Assembly (NCBI RefSeq): GCF_001039355.2
Contig: NW_019775424.1
Location: 1-64,000, forward strand
Source of the DNA: Lingula anatina
Taxonomy: Eukaryota > Brachiopoda > Lingulata > Lingulida > Lingulidae
DNA length: 64,000 nucleotides
Reading direction: 5' to 3'
The notes under the pieces were generated by a model. That model was not told the origin of the DNA. It searched no databases and saw only the letters and a program-made list of their open reading frames with translations. Positions within the stretch are counted from its first letter, which is position 1. Each line of letters begins with the position of its first letter. Shown here one piece after another: positions 33,998-47,400 of the stretch. Made by a program: the position numbers and the translations under genes.

Positions 33998-34201
33998 CTA
34001 ACACAATCATCCGGCCCACCTAGCACATTCCTAATTTACGGTAGTTCACATGTGTATTATATTGTCAATTACCCATGTATGTTATATATCAAGTGGTATA
34101 ATGTCCCAGAATCCACTTATCATCAGTTCTTTAAACACCAAAATAATACTGCTTCAATTCACAGTGTGAAAGAAAAAACAGCTGCTGTGTCTTGTAATTT
34201 C

Positions 34202-34207
34202 TTTATT
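34202..34207 (-). terminator. Candidate poly(A) signal of TMEM230
   Basis: AATAAA on the minus strand about 280 bases after the TMEM230 stop and about 205 bases before the BORCS8 start codon. Confidence 0.45.
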
Positions 34208-34359
34208 TTTTCTTAATATCATACATGCAGATCCTCCATAATTTCAACCACTAAATATATTCAAATTATAGTAACACAAGACTCAAAACGCTAGCTACCA
34301 TATTATGATTGCAACTGGTCCTAGAGGGTGAAATGTTGATGTAAACAAATTCAACAATA

Positions 34360-34386
34360 CATTCATCATCATCATCATCATCATCA
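34360..34386. repeat. (CAT)n microsatellite
   Basis: Eight or so ATC units between TMEM230 and BORCS8, probably in the TMEM230 3' UTR. Confidence 0.85.
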
Positions 34387-34485
34387 CGTGTCAAGCCAAC
34401 AATACATTACATAACTTAATTGAATGAAAAAATATATACAACCAAAATTATGCCCTTTTTTAAACTAAGCATGAAGACAAAAAAT

Positions 34486-35712
34486 TCAGTCTCCAAAGTC
34501 AGGAATGTCACTATATGAATATCCCTGATATCCCTGGTAGGCATAAAACGCTAGCCTGACATGGTAAGATCCAGGTATAAACATGAGCAGTCCCAGGATT
34601 AGAACAGGCCATGTTCTATCTGCATACTGAAAAAATGAGACAGAAACTTCATAATTTGGTGTCATTTTTACTATTTTCTTACATAAATATATGATAAAGG
34701 GCCATGAAGGCTTTTCAAATAAATGATTATTTTTGCAAATTCTGCCCTGTCACTAGGCAACAATTCCTCAATCAATTGATTAGTCTATCAAAAACTATTG
34801 AAAATGACTATCATAGCATCTGGTGTTTTAATTGCCAAAGTTACCTTTACCTTCTGATCAATTAAAGTTCCACTTAGAAGTAATGCACCAATGGTTAAAA
34901 GAATACTCCCCACTACAAAGAGCACAACAGCAAGACTAATGGCTTTCCATGGAACTTTGGGAGGGGGTCTCACAAACTGGAATAAAAGATAAAAATATTA
35001 ACTTGCAGCCACTTGGAGAATTCATCATAAAACAGTAGCTAGAAAATATCATTGCAGCAATTTTGACTAAGCACAGGTATGGTTCACAAACCTCTGCAGT
35101 CAGAATATTCATGGTATGTTATGTATTAATTCTACAATTAAACAGGGATGAGAATGCCATTTAGAGAAAAAGTCAGAAATTATGGCATGGAGCTTAGTAA
35201 ATCACCTTGGCAAATGATATTCTTTGCCCCAAAAAGTCAGAAATTTGCTGATAGTTGTAAAAAAACACATCACAAATAAAGGTGGGGTAAAAACCTTTGG
35301 TTCAGTGTATCTAATAGGGTGTTGGCCATATTAATTCAGTCTAATATTTCAATATTAAACATTCCTCTTAACAGGGGAATAATTAGAGATAAGACAAATT
35401 CCTGACTGAACTGCTACCCTGAAGAAGTGAGAAAAATTCTGCGTTTTCAATTTGTAAATAAAACATCTTTAAGTAAAAGCTGGTTTAAAATAACTGGGGA
35501 TATGTCCAGCACTCGTGTAAAATACCCTCTTCCCAAAGAAAAATATTGTATGTCCATGTTTCCATTTAATAACATTAAGACTGAAGAGTGATATGCAAGT
35601 CTTCGATTACCTGCAAGTCTATAAAGCCATCATCTGAGCTCTTTGTCAACCTGTGGTACTGTGCTGACGAATTATTTACAACCATCCGCGTAGGCATCTT
35701 TTCACAGAAAGG
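34486..35712 (-). CDS. TMEM230: Transmembrane protein 230
   Basis: Two-pass protein of the TMEM134/230 family, found on secretory, recycling and synaptic vesicles. Coding exons 35697-35611, 34976-34851 and 34626-34486 are all in phase 0 and give 117 residues (human short form 120). The N-terminal cytoplasmic part ends [11 protein letters not shown], then [13 protein letters not shown] leads into TM1 (about residues 41-65). The loop [16 protein letters not shown] connects to TM2 (about 76-100), and the conserved end is [20 protein letters not shown]. The start codon exon has an acceptor at 35713-35714, so a separate 5' UTR exon lies further upstream. The gene sits directly upstream of BORCS8 on the same strand with under 0.5 kb between stop and next start. 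Confidence 0.92.
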
Positions 35713-38700
35713 CTAAAATAATCTGAAACATATGAATGCATAAGCAATCTATTGAATAATTAAAGAAATATACCAACAGCCAATAATATGTTTCAGCTAA
35801 ACATATTTGAAAAAGACTGTGCATATAAACAGACATACTTTTTTCATATTAAGTACAACAGTTACATGTATGATGTAGCCTAGCTACAATTTTAGTTACT
35901 CTCCCAATATAAACAGTCTCGAATAAGTTTCACTTTCAGTAAAACATCTCAGTAATAACACTGAAGCCCAAAACTAATTCCAGATCTAGTTAGTCTTAAA
36001 TGCAACAGATTCCATGGCCTGTTGATGGTATATTATTTAAGAATGCTATCAAGAATTTATTAAAATTCAGTTCCTTTAGGGGGAATAAATTGAAGCCTTG
36101 AATATTTAACAGAGGCTGAATAAATAAACGAGATATCAATACGGATGCAAACAGGTTGCGTTACCTTAATCATATATGGGATCATCTCAGTGTAAAAATG
36201 AATTTACTCTAACCTTTCATTCAATACTGTTAGACCTATGCACATTTAGAGAGAACTAAGGAAAACATTTTCATCGACTTCCTTGCTTCACCTGCTGGCT
36301 AAAATGATTTTTATTTACATCCGGTGTCACTGCATTCAAGACAGGCTAATCCAATGTGTTAGCGATGTATTGAACATTGGTAATTTCATTCGTCCTTTTT
36401 AGAGAGAATTGTACTTGAGATGTGTTTTCCAGATATAAATAATGACAAAATTTGTTCGCACACTTTGCTGATAACTTGCACGTGAACACGTCAGAAATAA
36501 CGCCATTGCTGTAGAGAAGACTAATAGCGCATCTGAGACGTCAAAACACAAGCAGCCTCAGAAAAAACATGGACATAATAATTATGTCCATGGAAAAAAG
36601 AACCATCAACATGTTATTAAACTATTACCACACACATATTGTTCCCGAGGAATAAGTAATAGGATCAATAAGTGGGACAATATAACAAATAATCGATTGT
36701 GCTCAAATGAAAATCATGAAATCAAATCGAACATAACAAACGTTTTCTTGATGCATATTCACCTCATCATAGGCCTACAGTAGACCCCTACCTATAACAC
36801 TCATACCGTTTATTTGGTCAGCGCGTCTTTCTCCATTTTAGTTGGATCATAGTTTTGATAAATCATTATAACACCCTATTTTATGTAAAGGTTATATCAA
36901 GAAATTGGCTGCGCGAAATTGCAGCTCAACCTGGTACATATACTTGATCTTTTTAATCTATATTCACTGACTGGCGTGCAGTGTTCACCGTTCCAAAACT
37001 AAATGCAGACTCTGAGCGTTAGAACTTTATATATGGAAAAAAATTAATTTCCTGGAAATTCCAATGCTTTTGTTATTTATGACTAATATATAATATAAAC
37101 ATCCGTGAACTTTTTGGGGGTTCTGGGTTTTTAGGCCTATATTTGATTAATAGAGTTTATTAATAGCTCGTATTTTTTACATTTTTTTGGAAGCATAAAT
37201 TTCAAGGAAAAAAAATAAAACACTAGCACGCACTGAACGCCTTAAAACTGAATAGAGAATGTTTCTATGCCGAAACTGAAAAACTTGCAGCAGTTAGCCT
37301 AATTTTTTAATTTCTTGAAATTTATCAAGATCTACCCTTTGAAAATACAAATAAATATTTTGTACGAGAATCATCAATGTTCTATATATAACCTTTGAAT
37401 AAATAAATTAGATGCGAGATCTCTAAAAGATCAATACCATGACACAGGAAACCAGTCCTTTGCCGCTCTTTTCATAAAACACTACATAATAGATGTTTAG
37501 TTCCGAATTGCAGAAAAAGGATCTCTGCAGGGATGAAATGTTATTGAATTAATCAGTTAAGATATATTCTTATACTTAAGATTAATAATACTCAGGAATT
37601 AGTATTGATATCTTCGCGTTGTGGAAGTACACTAAAGTCGTTACTGGATCTATTTTAAAATAAACGAACGGTAAAATCCTTTAACATCAGTCAGTTACAA
37701 GTGAATCCTGGCCAATGACCCCATAAGAAGCTTCTTTATCAGAAAATAACTTTAGATTAACGGCCACAAATTAAGTTTCAGGATTGGCTTGTGATAAAGT
37801 GAGGCCAGGGAACAAAGATCAACGCGAACTCTTATCCTCACATAAATTGTTAATGGTAATGGGGGCAAAACATCAGATTTCAAATCCAGAGAAAGTATCC
37901 GTGTAATGGCGATCTCCAGTGAGTTATGTTAGCAGCGACAATTTCAAAGGTAAAGGGGACAAATTGTTGGTGCAAAATAATGGATTCTGATATTTTTGTC
38001 AAGTGCCTAACCAGAGCTACAGGTGTGCCAGCGTCTTCTTTTTCATATCTCCCTGTGTGTGCACACGTTTGGAAATTGTTTGTGTCGTTTCTGAATCCCG
38101 GGCTAGCAAGTGCCCTTCCTACATTCATCTCTTTCCTTTATCTAAAACAATGAACCCAAACGCGTTTTCTGGAAAGATTCACTTTTGTTTGGTCTGAGCA
38201 AAATTCAATGCCGTCATCTGCAGTTAGGACTCTGTGCGATCTCTTTTTTTTTTATTTTTAACAGCTAATATATATTATTGGTTATTCAAATCCTTTAGTG
38301 TCGATCAATCCAAAGTTCGTTTTTAGAGATAAATACTAAGTAAAAGAATGTTTCAGTATTCAGTGATTTTAGACTTAGTACATTCGCTCTACAAATAGCA
38401 TGGCAAAATATATTAATCTTCTCTACAGAAACCAAATACTGCAGCCGATGTATAATGAATTATGAATACGGGCAGCTCTACAATAGTAGATTATATGAGT
38501 CACTTGCACGCCATATTTGTTCAATTTTTATGATAAAATATGCTTTATGATTATTGCATGTGTGAAATTATGTAATTTAGCACGTGTTGAAACCTTGTAT
38601 ATCTATAATTTCAAGGTCTGTAAAACATTTATTTCCATTTGTTTACTAAATTGTATATAAGCCGACAAAGGTTGAAAAATCTTGCATGGAAGTGGAGCAA

Positions 38701-38860
38701 AAATAGAGATCACTTTAATCCTGAATTTTTAAAATTATTGGACGTGTTATGACAGTGTTTGGCAGATGTGGAGCAAATGATACAAACATGTTTTCATTTT
38801 TGTAAAAATATTAAGATATATATAAATTGTTGTGTTATTGACTTGTATAGATAATAGCTG

Positions 38861-38928
<68 letters not shown>

Positions 38929-39100
38929 TTTGGGGGGGGGGGTAATAATTTAAAAGGAAAGAAAATGAATTAACAACCATTTTGAAAACAAAGGTCATTC
39001 GAAAAGTGAAGAATTTTCTGGTGATTCTTAACCAACACATCTTTAAACTATATAAATTTGAAGTATGTCAAACAGCTCCAATATTAACAAATGATATCTG
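35713..39100. other. Upstream region of TMEM230 and downstream region of the TIA gene
   Basis: No coding exon recognised. The open frames at 37880-38197 overlap on both strands and resemble nothing known. A 25-base near-perfect palindrome is at 36568-36592. An (AT)n block running into T and G runs is at 38862-38942. A TMEM230 5' UTR exon is expected somewhere in the first few hundred bases to 36300, but its border is not clear. Confidence 0.4.
38862..38942. repeat. (AT)n microsatellite followed by T and G runs
   Basis: About 29 AT units, then eleven or so T and ten or so G without interruption. Confidence 0.95.
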
Positions 39101-39103
39101 TCC

Positions 39104-39421
39104 TTTATTGTTTGCCACTTCTTATTTTTACAACATTTTCTGTCAAAACAGTATTGCCCTGATCTTCTGATCATACACAGATATTTGACTGATTGCCTCT
39201 GCATTGCAGGGCGTACTAAAAGCAGTTGCTATACAAACATGACATTTGAACATTTCACTAACTTGTTGTTATACAGCTATATTATTATAACATTCTCACA
39301 ACAAAAGAGCACACTTTTCTATAATACATGGTTAAATACATATTTCCTATCTAGGTACGTAGTGTATGAATTAGAGCTTTCACCGTTACACTGTAACAGG
39401 TGGCTTTACATAACATTTATT
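39104..39421 (-). terminator. Candidate poly(A) signals of the TIA gene
   Basis: Minus-strand AATAAA at 39416-39421 and 39104-39109 would give a 3' UTR of 2.0-2.4 kb after the stop at 41472. Another candidate is near 40400. The choice cannot be made from sequence. Confidence 0.35.
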
Positions 39422-41471
39422 GAAATTCAGACTATAAGATATACAAACCCCACTAATTTACAAAGTAGTTATATGAAAACTATTAATCTCTCACTGGATA
39501 CCATCCACTGTTTTGCCAAAAAGCAGTAGTAAAAATTTTGTTGTGTGCAACTTGGTTCTCAGTTCATGGTAACAGACAGGCCTGCTAGGGAAACAATATC
39601 TGCAGATGAAGTCCTGATCATATTTACTTTCACTGGATCCAGGGCCACAGGTCCTCTCCTTGTGAAGTCCCCCACCCAGGTACCAGTTACTAACTACAAT
39701 ACAATGCAATCTGCAGGTGTAGCACCAAGCCAAAGCTACTGGTTAGAATGGCTTTGCTGTTTACCAAGTCTGCCTACAGCCACTTTCTTTTTTACAAAAA
39801 ATAGGGTTACACTGTTTGAGAGAAATGGTGAATTCCTGCCCCTTTAGAAAACTGACCTGGTGATTTGGTATGGATAGATACTCACAACCCCATCAAGACA
39901 TGTGGAGCATAGATTGGTTACAAATATTTAAAATTAGATTATGTGCACTATGTTCATATCAATATATTCTTTACGACCATACTTTACTTCTCAACTCTCA
40001 AATAAAAACAACAGCAACAGAATGTCTCGTAAAATGAAAGTGTGGAAGAATTGTCTACATAAAAGCAGCACCTGAATTTAAAAACCTTAGCAAAATAAAA
40101 CAGTGCCCATTTAAAATGGCATATTATTCAAGACTGTTACAGACTCTTATCTCTACATTTTAAATATCAAATTCAATTTTTAAAGTAATAATAGAGTTAT
40201 ATTTAAGCTGAAAACCAAAGTTACGCTATTGGAATCATGAGTTGCCTTTGATAAACAAGAAATCATACTCAAGTGCACAGTTTACAAATAAAGTACGACA
40301 GTCTTTTTTTTTTTTACAAATAAGGTATCATAGACAGCTTTTTAAATATCAAACATTGCTTCCTGTGTGTAAAATAAAATCTAACATTCACCCCCATGTA
40401 GTTTATTTAGCAGTATCTGTGGTTACAAGCTGCACACAGACCAGTCATCTACAACTGTCCTGTGCATTATCTACTACTGTAAAAATGACCCGTGTTCTCT
40501 AGTACTACACAGCAGGATGTACAAAAGGCATATCGCTATTCAATACCCCAGGTGCATGTGATGAGAATTGATAAGAGACCTGTCAGTGTTATTCAATTAC
40601 TCTAATCAGCAGCAAGAACATTGATCTGTTTTTTCCTACCGTTGCTGCATCCAGGCAGCACACCAAAAGTGCTTGGCTAATACTGCCTATGGCGTGTGCA
40701 TCTGCCGCTAACATACAGCTGAGAGGAAGTGGCTAGAGAACAGCAAAGCAGTACAGTTTTAACATTGATTTGCTACATGTAGAGGTATATATAGTTCGAT
40801 ATATATCTATACATTACTCATTATATTTACATGTGAATTACCCTAACCCCGATTTCTTTTTTTTTTTTTTCAACTTTAAAAAAATCAACGTTGTAGTTTT
40901 CCTGGTGGGCATCTGGGGATATTATTTGTAAGTTACCTTTGCGGTCTCTGATCTAAATATTTCCACATGTACTATGCAGTCAAAAGATCAACACATGCAA
41001 AAACAACAGCATGTTACCAATCCCTTCAACTGAAGAAACTTCCTCCAAATTTTGAAGCAGAAATGGAAATCAAGTTTTAAAATGGCACCTCATCTTATTG
41101 GGATAATCCTCCCCATGAAGAAGCTGCACTACAAAATTGGCAGATATCACAAAATTTTTCAATCTTATGCATGTTAGTTATGTATACAAAAATTTCATCC
41201 AGATCCTAAATTTAAATCTTCACAGACTTGGGTGAATTTAGCCAAGGTCCACCATGCTGTGCAGAATGCTGTCTTTATACCCATGCCTCACTCTCATTTC
41301 ATCTGAATAAATATTGAATTGCATTATGTTTGTCTGTCTTCATTAAAGCTGTCGCGAAGTCCAATATAAGTGCTGAAACCCCTCCTGATTCCATCGACCG
41401 CCATGAGTGTACAACCAGTCAGTGTGCTATGTACAGTGGTCACTTCGTGGCTGCTGGGGTCACTGGTCACT
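39422..41471 (-). other. Probable long 3' UTR of the TIA-type gene
   Basis: Follows the stop codon at 41472-41474 on the minus strand. No other exon was recognised here. Open frames at 39491-39847 overlap on both strands and look accidental. Long, AU-rich 3' UTRs are usual for this gene family, but no transcript shows the true end. Confidence 0.4.
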
Positions 41472-44400
41472 TTACTGGGCCTGTTGATATCCTGTCTGAT
41501 AGCCTGGAAATAATCACACAACAACCATGAAAAAGGATTCTTAATAATAAAATATCAAATGCAAAGCATGTCTATTAACAAAGACTAGCACGGTCCAATT
41601 AAATCTTAACTTAAAAGCTACTTGTTTGCTTCTGTTTCGTAAGTTGTTCTGGAATTGCATGTTTTAACAAAAAATACCCAATAATACTTAGGTTTGAGAT
41701 TCATTGGCAAAGCAGACATGTCCGCATAAATAATGATAATAATAAAATATTGAAATTACAGCATGAAAAAAGTAAAGATATTGCTACATATTGCTGCCTG
41801 ATGGTGTCAAGTTCTATGTACTATTTAAAATACACAATAACATATAAAAAAGAGAAAAAAGAAAAAAGTTTATATAATGAAAAAATGGGAATAAATATTA
41901 TGTGGTCTTACCTTAGCAGTATTAACCTTACACATTTTAGGAAATACTTCCTAGAACCTATTTACTGACTGAGAGTGACTTTTTCTTTTTAGTCAAATTT
42001 ATATGGCTCAAAAATCTAATGTAAGCACTATCATTAGCCTACAACACTCACCTACACAAAGTCTTTGTCTTTATTGATCTGGGTAAAATGAACAAAAGAA
42101 AAAATGTCAATAGCTGTACCTCCATGGCTGATTACGATTAGTAGCAGCTCCTAGTCTATTATGCTTTGCTAATAGTAGGTGAATAACTGACAAAAAGCCT
42201 ACCTTTGACCTAGGTGGTTATGGGATGCATTGTAAGGAATGTTAAGGAGTCAAAATTCATAAAGAAAAAGAAGATAAAACTAAGTGAAATGACAAAAGTT
42301 ACCTTCTCTTTCGGCTGTTAGGTTCTCAAAACATAGGCTCAAAATGTGAAAGAAGTAAATTCATCAATTTTGTATGGTTAGTTGTCTGTTTTTCATCATT
42401 TTTTTAAATAGAAAAATAGTTACCTATATGATAGGTATCCAGAGCTCAACTAAATTTACAACAGAAAAAATGGAATGCAACTTTAGTAAAATGATGATTA
42501 GTAGGCTAATATAGAAACATGCATCAAACAGAGATGATCTAATAACAGAGTGATACTGCAGATGAACATCCAAATGACCAAGTGTAAAACATGCTGATAA
42601 TTGCTCTAATGAGAATAATAAAACGTAGCTCGCAAACAGCTGTTGAATTAAACACTTTTCTGTCCGACTTCGTATATAGAGCAATTTAGCTTCCTACCCA
42701 TTCACCACAGACATTTTAGAAGTGTATACAGTTTTTCCCTTTTCAAGAATGGCAATTCTAAGAGGATCCCTTAGTCATGTCACTGTTTTTAATAATACAT
42801 TTGTCTAATTTTATTTCAAAGATTAATGAACCTATATCATCCACTTTTATCTTGTGTAAAATATTCAGTGATGGTAAAGATGGAGTCTGACTCTTGAACA
42901 ATAAGACATTTTGACAAAATATCAGTTTTTCTTAATCCTTTGATTGAAATTTGAAATCAATTTAGAATCAAGCTTGGAAAAATGTTGCTTGCACAGCAAA
43001 GCTATAATTTAAAGCTCAGTGAAATCAAATATAAACTCGCGTTATGGAAAACAGTGGCTTGGCATTGGTTAGACATTGATAGTGCTTGTAAAAAAATCCT
43101 ATTAGCATAAGCAAGGTCAGTAATTTTTTCTTTCTAATTCTTCTAAGTATAGGTATGGTCAGCATAGAGGTTAGGTATTAGTCAATTAAGTTAGGCTTCA
43201 GACGCTGCTGCTTTGCTTGGCTTCAAACTGATCTATATGCTGGCAGAAAACATATTACTTAGAGCAATAGCTCTCTATGTGAACATGAAACATGCGTTAA
43301 CTCTTGAAAGAGATCAATGAATTTGCTGTTATACATCATTTTAGCAACAAACTGTTTTATCAGGATTGCATGCATGACTTCAACATTAAAACCTTCTGGG
43401 TTTGCTGAGAGATAGAGCATTTGCCAATTCTCAATCTGATAATATACACTTTGATACTCGAGTGCCCCCCCCCCCCCCTCCCCCCAACTCATTGATAACA
43501 CTATCGTACCAACAGATACAGTGATTCAAGCAAAGCAACAGCAATTCAATTAAGATACTTCAGGGTGTGGACAAAATGTAGAAATATTAACAGATCTTTG
43601 AACATTTCGTCAACATATCAAATTATTATCAAACTGTAAAACAACTTTCAAACTAATTTAAAAACCAGGTTTGCATGTTTCTTTCTTTAAAAGCTTACTT
43701 GGCTAGGCTCTATGGTAAAAAGCATGAATTCAAAGCTAGGTGCACCTAAATCTATGTCAAGGTCTTTATCTCAAGTATGTTAGGTGTCTAAAATATGTAC
43801 TATTCAAAGTAGAAATTTGTATTATGCCACACATCTTTTTCTAAAACTCACTGCTATACAGTAAAATTTTGAGTGAAAAACATTAAACATCAAGAATTTG
43901 ATACTTTTCAATAATTTCAACGCATAATCATAGATTACATATTTTATCTTAGGGACCTTAGAATATACAATGATCAAAATGTGGAATGCTCAGTAAAGCA
44001 AAGAGCAAAACTTGCATATCATGCTGCTTATCAAGAAAATTTGAAAAAAAAAAAAAAAAAAAAAGCAACGTGAAAGGCTGAATCACTTGAAAATAAACTT
44101 TGAAACTTATTGTAGAGATACTCTGTGGAAGCATAATCATGGTCAATACATAGATGTATTAAAGGCAACTGCTTCAACATGTCCAAGTAAAACTGGTTAC
44201 TTTTACACAACTGCAATTACAACCCCAGTAATACAATTTGAAAAATTCTTTTTTTTCCATTAATCCCACACTCTGTCCAACTTTGAAATACTGCCATTTC
44301 AGTTTCTAGGGGTCCTGCCTTTTCAGATTCTAGGGATAAGACATATTGACCATGATGTAGCTGATATTTCTGACCAGTGTAGGCAGTACACTATGCTTAC

Positions 44401-47400
44401 CTTGCTGCATAGGGTAACCCCCCATCCCCATCATCTGCTGTTGTCCATTATACTGCTGACCACCAGGTGCCCCGCCCATTGGCATCTGGCCATAGCTTCC
44501 CTGGACACACCCTTGCATCCTACAATAAATACAATATATTACATTGTATCTTATACACCAGCATGTACTGGTGAAAATGTACATATGGATATAATGTGGT
44601 ATTAGATTACAATTCAAAACAATAAACTATGACGTGATAACTTTAAAATAAACCATAAAATTAGGAATGATCTTGTGTATTCAACTTTTCTTTATGAACA
44701 ATAAGTAAATAAAATATATATAATAAAAATTTTATTTACACAATGTCATGCAATTCCGGAAAAGGTTGAAAGATATTTATTAATGTCAATTTTAGAAAAC
44801 TTTTTTTAAATTGATAAATATATCATGGGAGTCACCTGCTAGGAGCATATAAAGTATCTTGAAAATTATGATGTGATTATAATACTGCAGGCCATATATT
44901 GTGTTTGTGCTATGGAAACCACTTTTACGTGACATCCCGTGAAAAGATGCATTAATAATTAATATCCCATTACTAAATACAAAATAATTCAAAACCAGCA
45001 TCATTTGCCATGCAGAAATTCCCTTTTTTATGCTATTTTCACCTTCATGCCCTTAACAATACAGAATTCTAATGCAGCACCCAATACAAATCACGAGTTC
45101 ATATTCTAAACTGCCAGCTGTCACTAAGTATACTAAGACTGGGTTCTCATACCTAGATCGATCCAACAGGATCGGCCCATCTCCAAGGGGTTTCTCGCTA
45201 AATTGACTTTCAGCTTAAGTGGCTTAGATGTCTGGCACTACTACTGAAGCTGCTAAACGATAATTAATTATCCCCAACAGCTTCAGCAGGCATGACAGAC
45301 ATCTAAGCCGCTTAAAATGATAGCAATTTAGCGAGAATCCCCTTGAAGATAGATCGATCCACAGTTAGTACGATAGGCTCTAGGAATGGTCCCTAACACA
45401 AGCCTCCCCTCATACACAGAAACAGGACAACACATCTATAAAACATACCCATAATTTCCATACCCATATCCATATTGTGCATTCTGCATGTAATTGCCAG
45501 GCATCTGACTGTACTGCTGTGGATAGCCCATGTAGTAGCCCATCTGGTTGTAGTAGTTCCCAAACCCCTGACCCCCAGGACCTCCAGCAGGGGCATTGGC
45601 ATACTGAGAACACATTTGAAATATTAGTGACATAATAGTGATTTACAATACATAGGCTACATCAAGATGACACAATTCTATTATTATCAAATGTAAAAAT
45701 ACTGTAGTCTAAAGTTTCATTAAATTAGTCGATTAAACAGAAAGCCGTGTGTGATTTATTGAAATAAATTTTAAGACCAGAGAGCGATTAGCGGACTTGC
45801 TAACTTGGGCTTCATAAATTTGATAGTTTTTCTTGTTAACCTCCAGCAGAAAAATGACTAGAAATGATCATTTATGCCATTCCCAGGGCCCAGATTGTGG
45901 AGTTTTCCCCCTGGGGTTGTTTACCTGTTGTGAGGCTGCTGGGTTTGGCCCTTCATTGGACTCTTTCCCCCAGGAGCACTTCACTTGACACCCGTTAACA
46001 TCCGTCCCATGCACTGACACTATGGCATTGGTTGCAGCTTCTTTATTATTATACCTGTAGTATAAAAAAATAAGAAAAAAAAATAAAAAGAAAAAAGAAT
46101 CAGAAAAAATTTAAAGCATATAGAAAATGTTTTCTTTTTCACTTGTGATTTTAAGTCATTTCAGGAATTATTCAATATAATTAAGAAGTTATCAATATTA
46201 CTTACCTTATGAAAGCATAACCTTTATCTTTGAATATCCTAATTTCTTCTATTTGACCAAATTGAATAAAATGTTGTTGAACTAATTCCTCTGAAAAATG
46301 TGAAAAACAAAGCTTTTAAATTAAGTGTACAAGTGTAACATGACATAAATAACAAAACTTCCTATCAAAAATTCAGTTGAAAGTGAATGTTCGCACTAAA
46401 ATCAATCTTTGAAATTCTCACTGAGAAGATGGTACTTACGTGAGAGACCATTGTTGATGCCACCACAGTAGACTGTACAGTTAGTAGGACTGGACTGGTT
46501 ATATACCTCATCATAACTTAACTTTTGGACAGCTGGCAAAAGGAAAATATATAAGCATTGTTTTATACATGCAGAAGTAATTCACAGGTATTCTTTTATA
46601 TAAGATCTTGATGTTAGAATTAAGATGGCTCTTTAAACATTCTTGAGAGATGAATACTGAAAAATATGCTATCAAATTATCACCAAGAATATGCAAGAAA
46701 TTATACTAAATACTCTATTCTTGTACAATGTGTTATGGAAAAAAAAAAAGCTATACAAAGTCCAGAAAGAAGCAAAGATATAATTGTAAAAGTTCTCCTA
46801 TTTGAATTGGCATAAAAAGACTGAACCATGCAAATATATAAATGCACCAACTCATGCAATATAAATGATTAATTCAAAATTACAAATAAGATATCTTCAA
46901 GTACAAATACATTACGTCCAAAATTACAGATTGAAAACATGAAAGCAAAAATGGAAGATTTGCCACATAAACCCAGTGCAGAGTGAACTTGGCTAACATC
47001 AGGAATGCTGGGCATGGTTATTAAAAACCAAGGAATTCAGCATATCCAAATACACCAAGATATTACAAAAGCACTTAAAATAGACGCCACAGCTATTATC
47101 TGGGTCAAACTGGCTAAAAAAACATATTGCCAATTTGGCATCATTTTTTGTTGAATAATTATTTTGTCCAACCAGCATAGGTCGTATACTGGAGAAAAAC
47201 AAATATGACAGAGTGAGCTTAAATTATACTGAAATGCACACTTAAAATGTAAAATAAAAATAAACGTAACCAACAATAAACAAAACATGCACATGATCTC
47301 TATTTCATACACCTCTAATAATAATTAAAAAACACAAAAAAGATATATATATATATATAAATCCATTTTCTGTGAAAGCCAAGCTTAGATGCAGAATTAG

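Noticed and set aside
45393-45633. Three overlapping minus-strand frames
   Set aside because: Only the frame that joins in phase to neighbouring TIA exons (prion-like tail, 45449-45603) is coding. The others are shadows.
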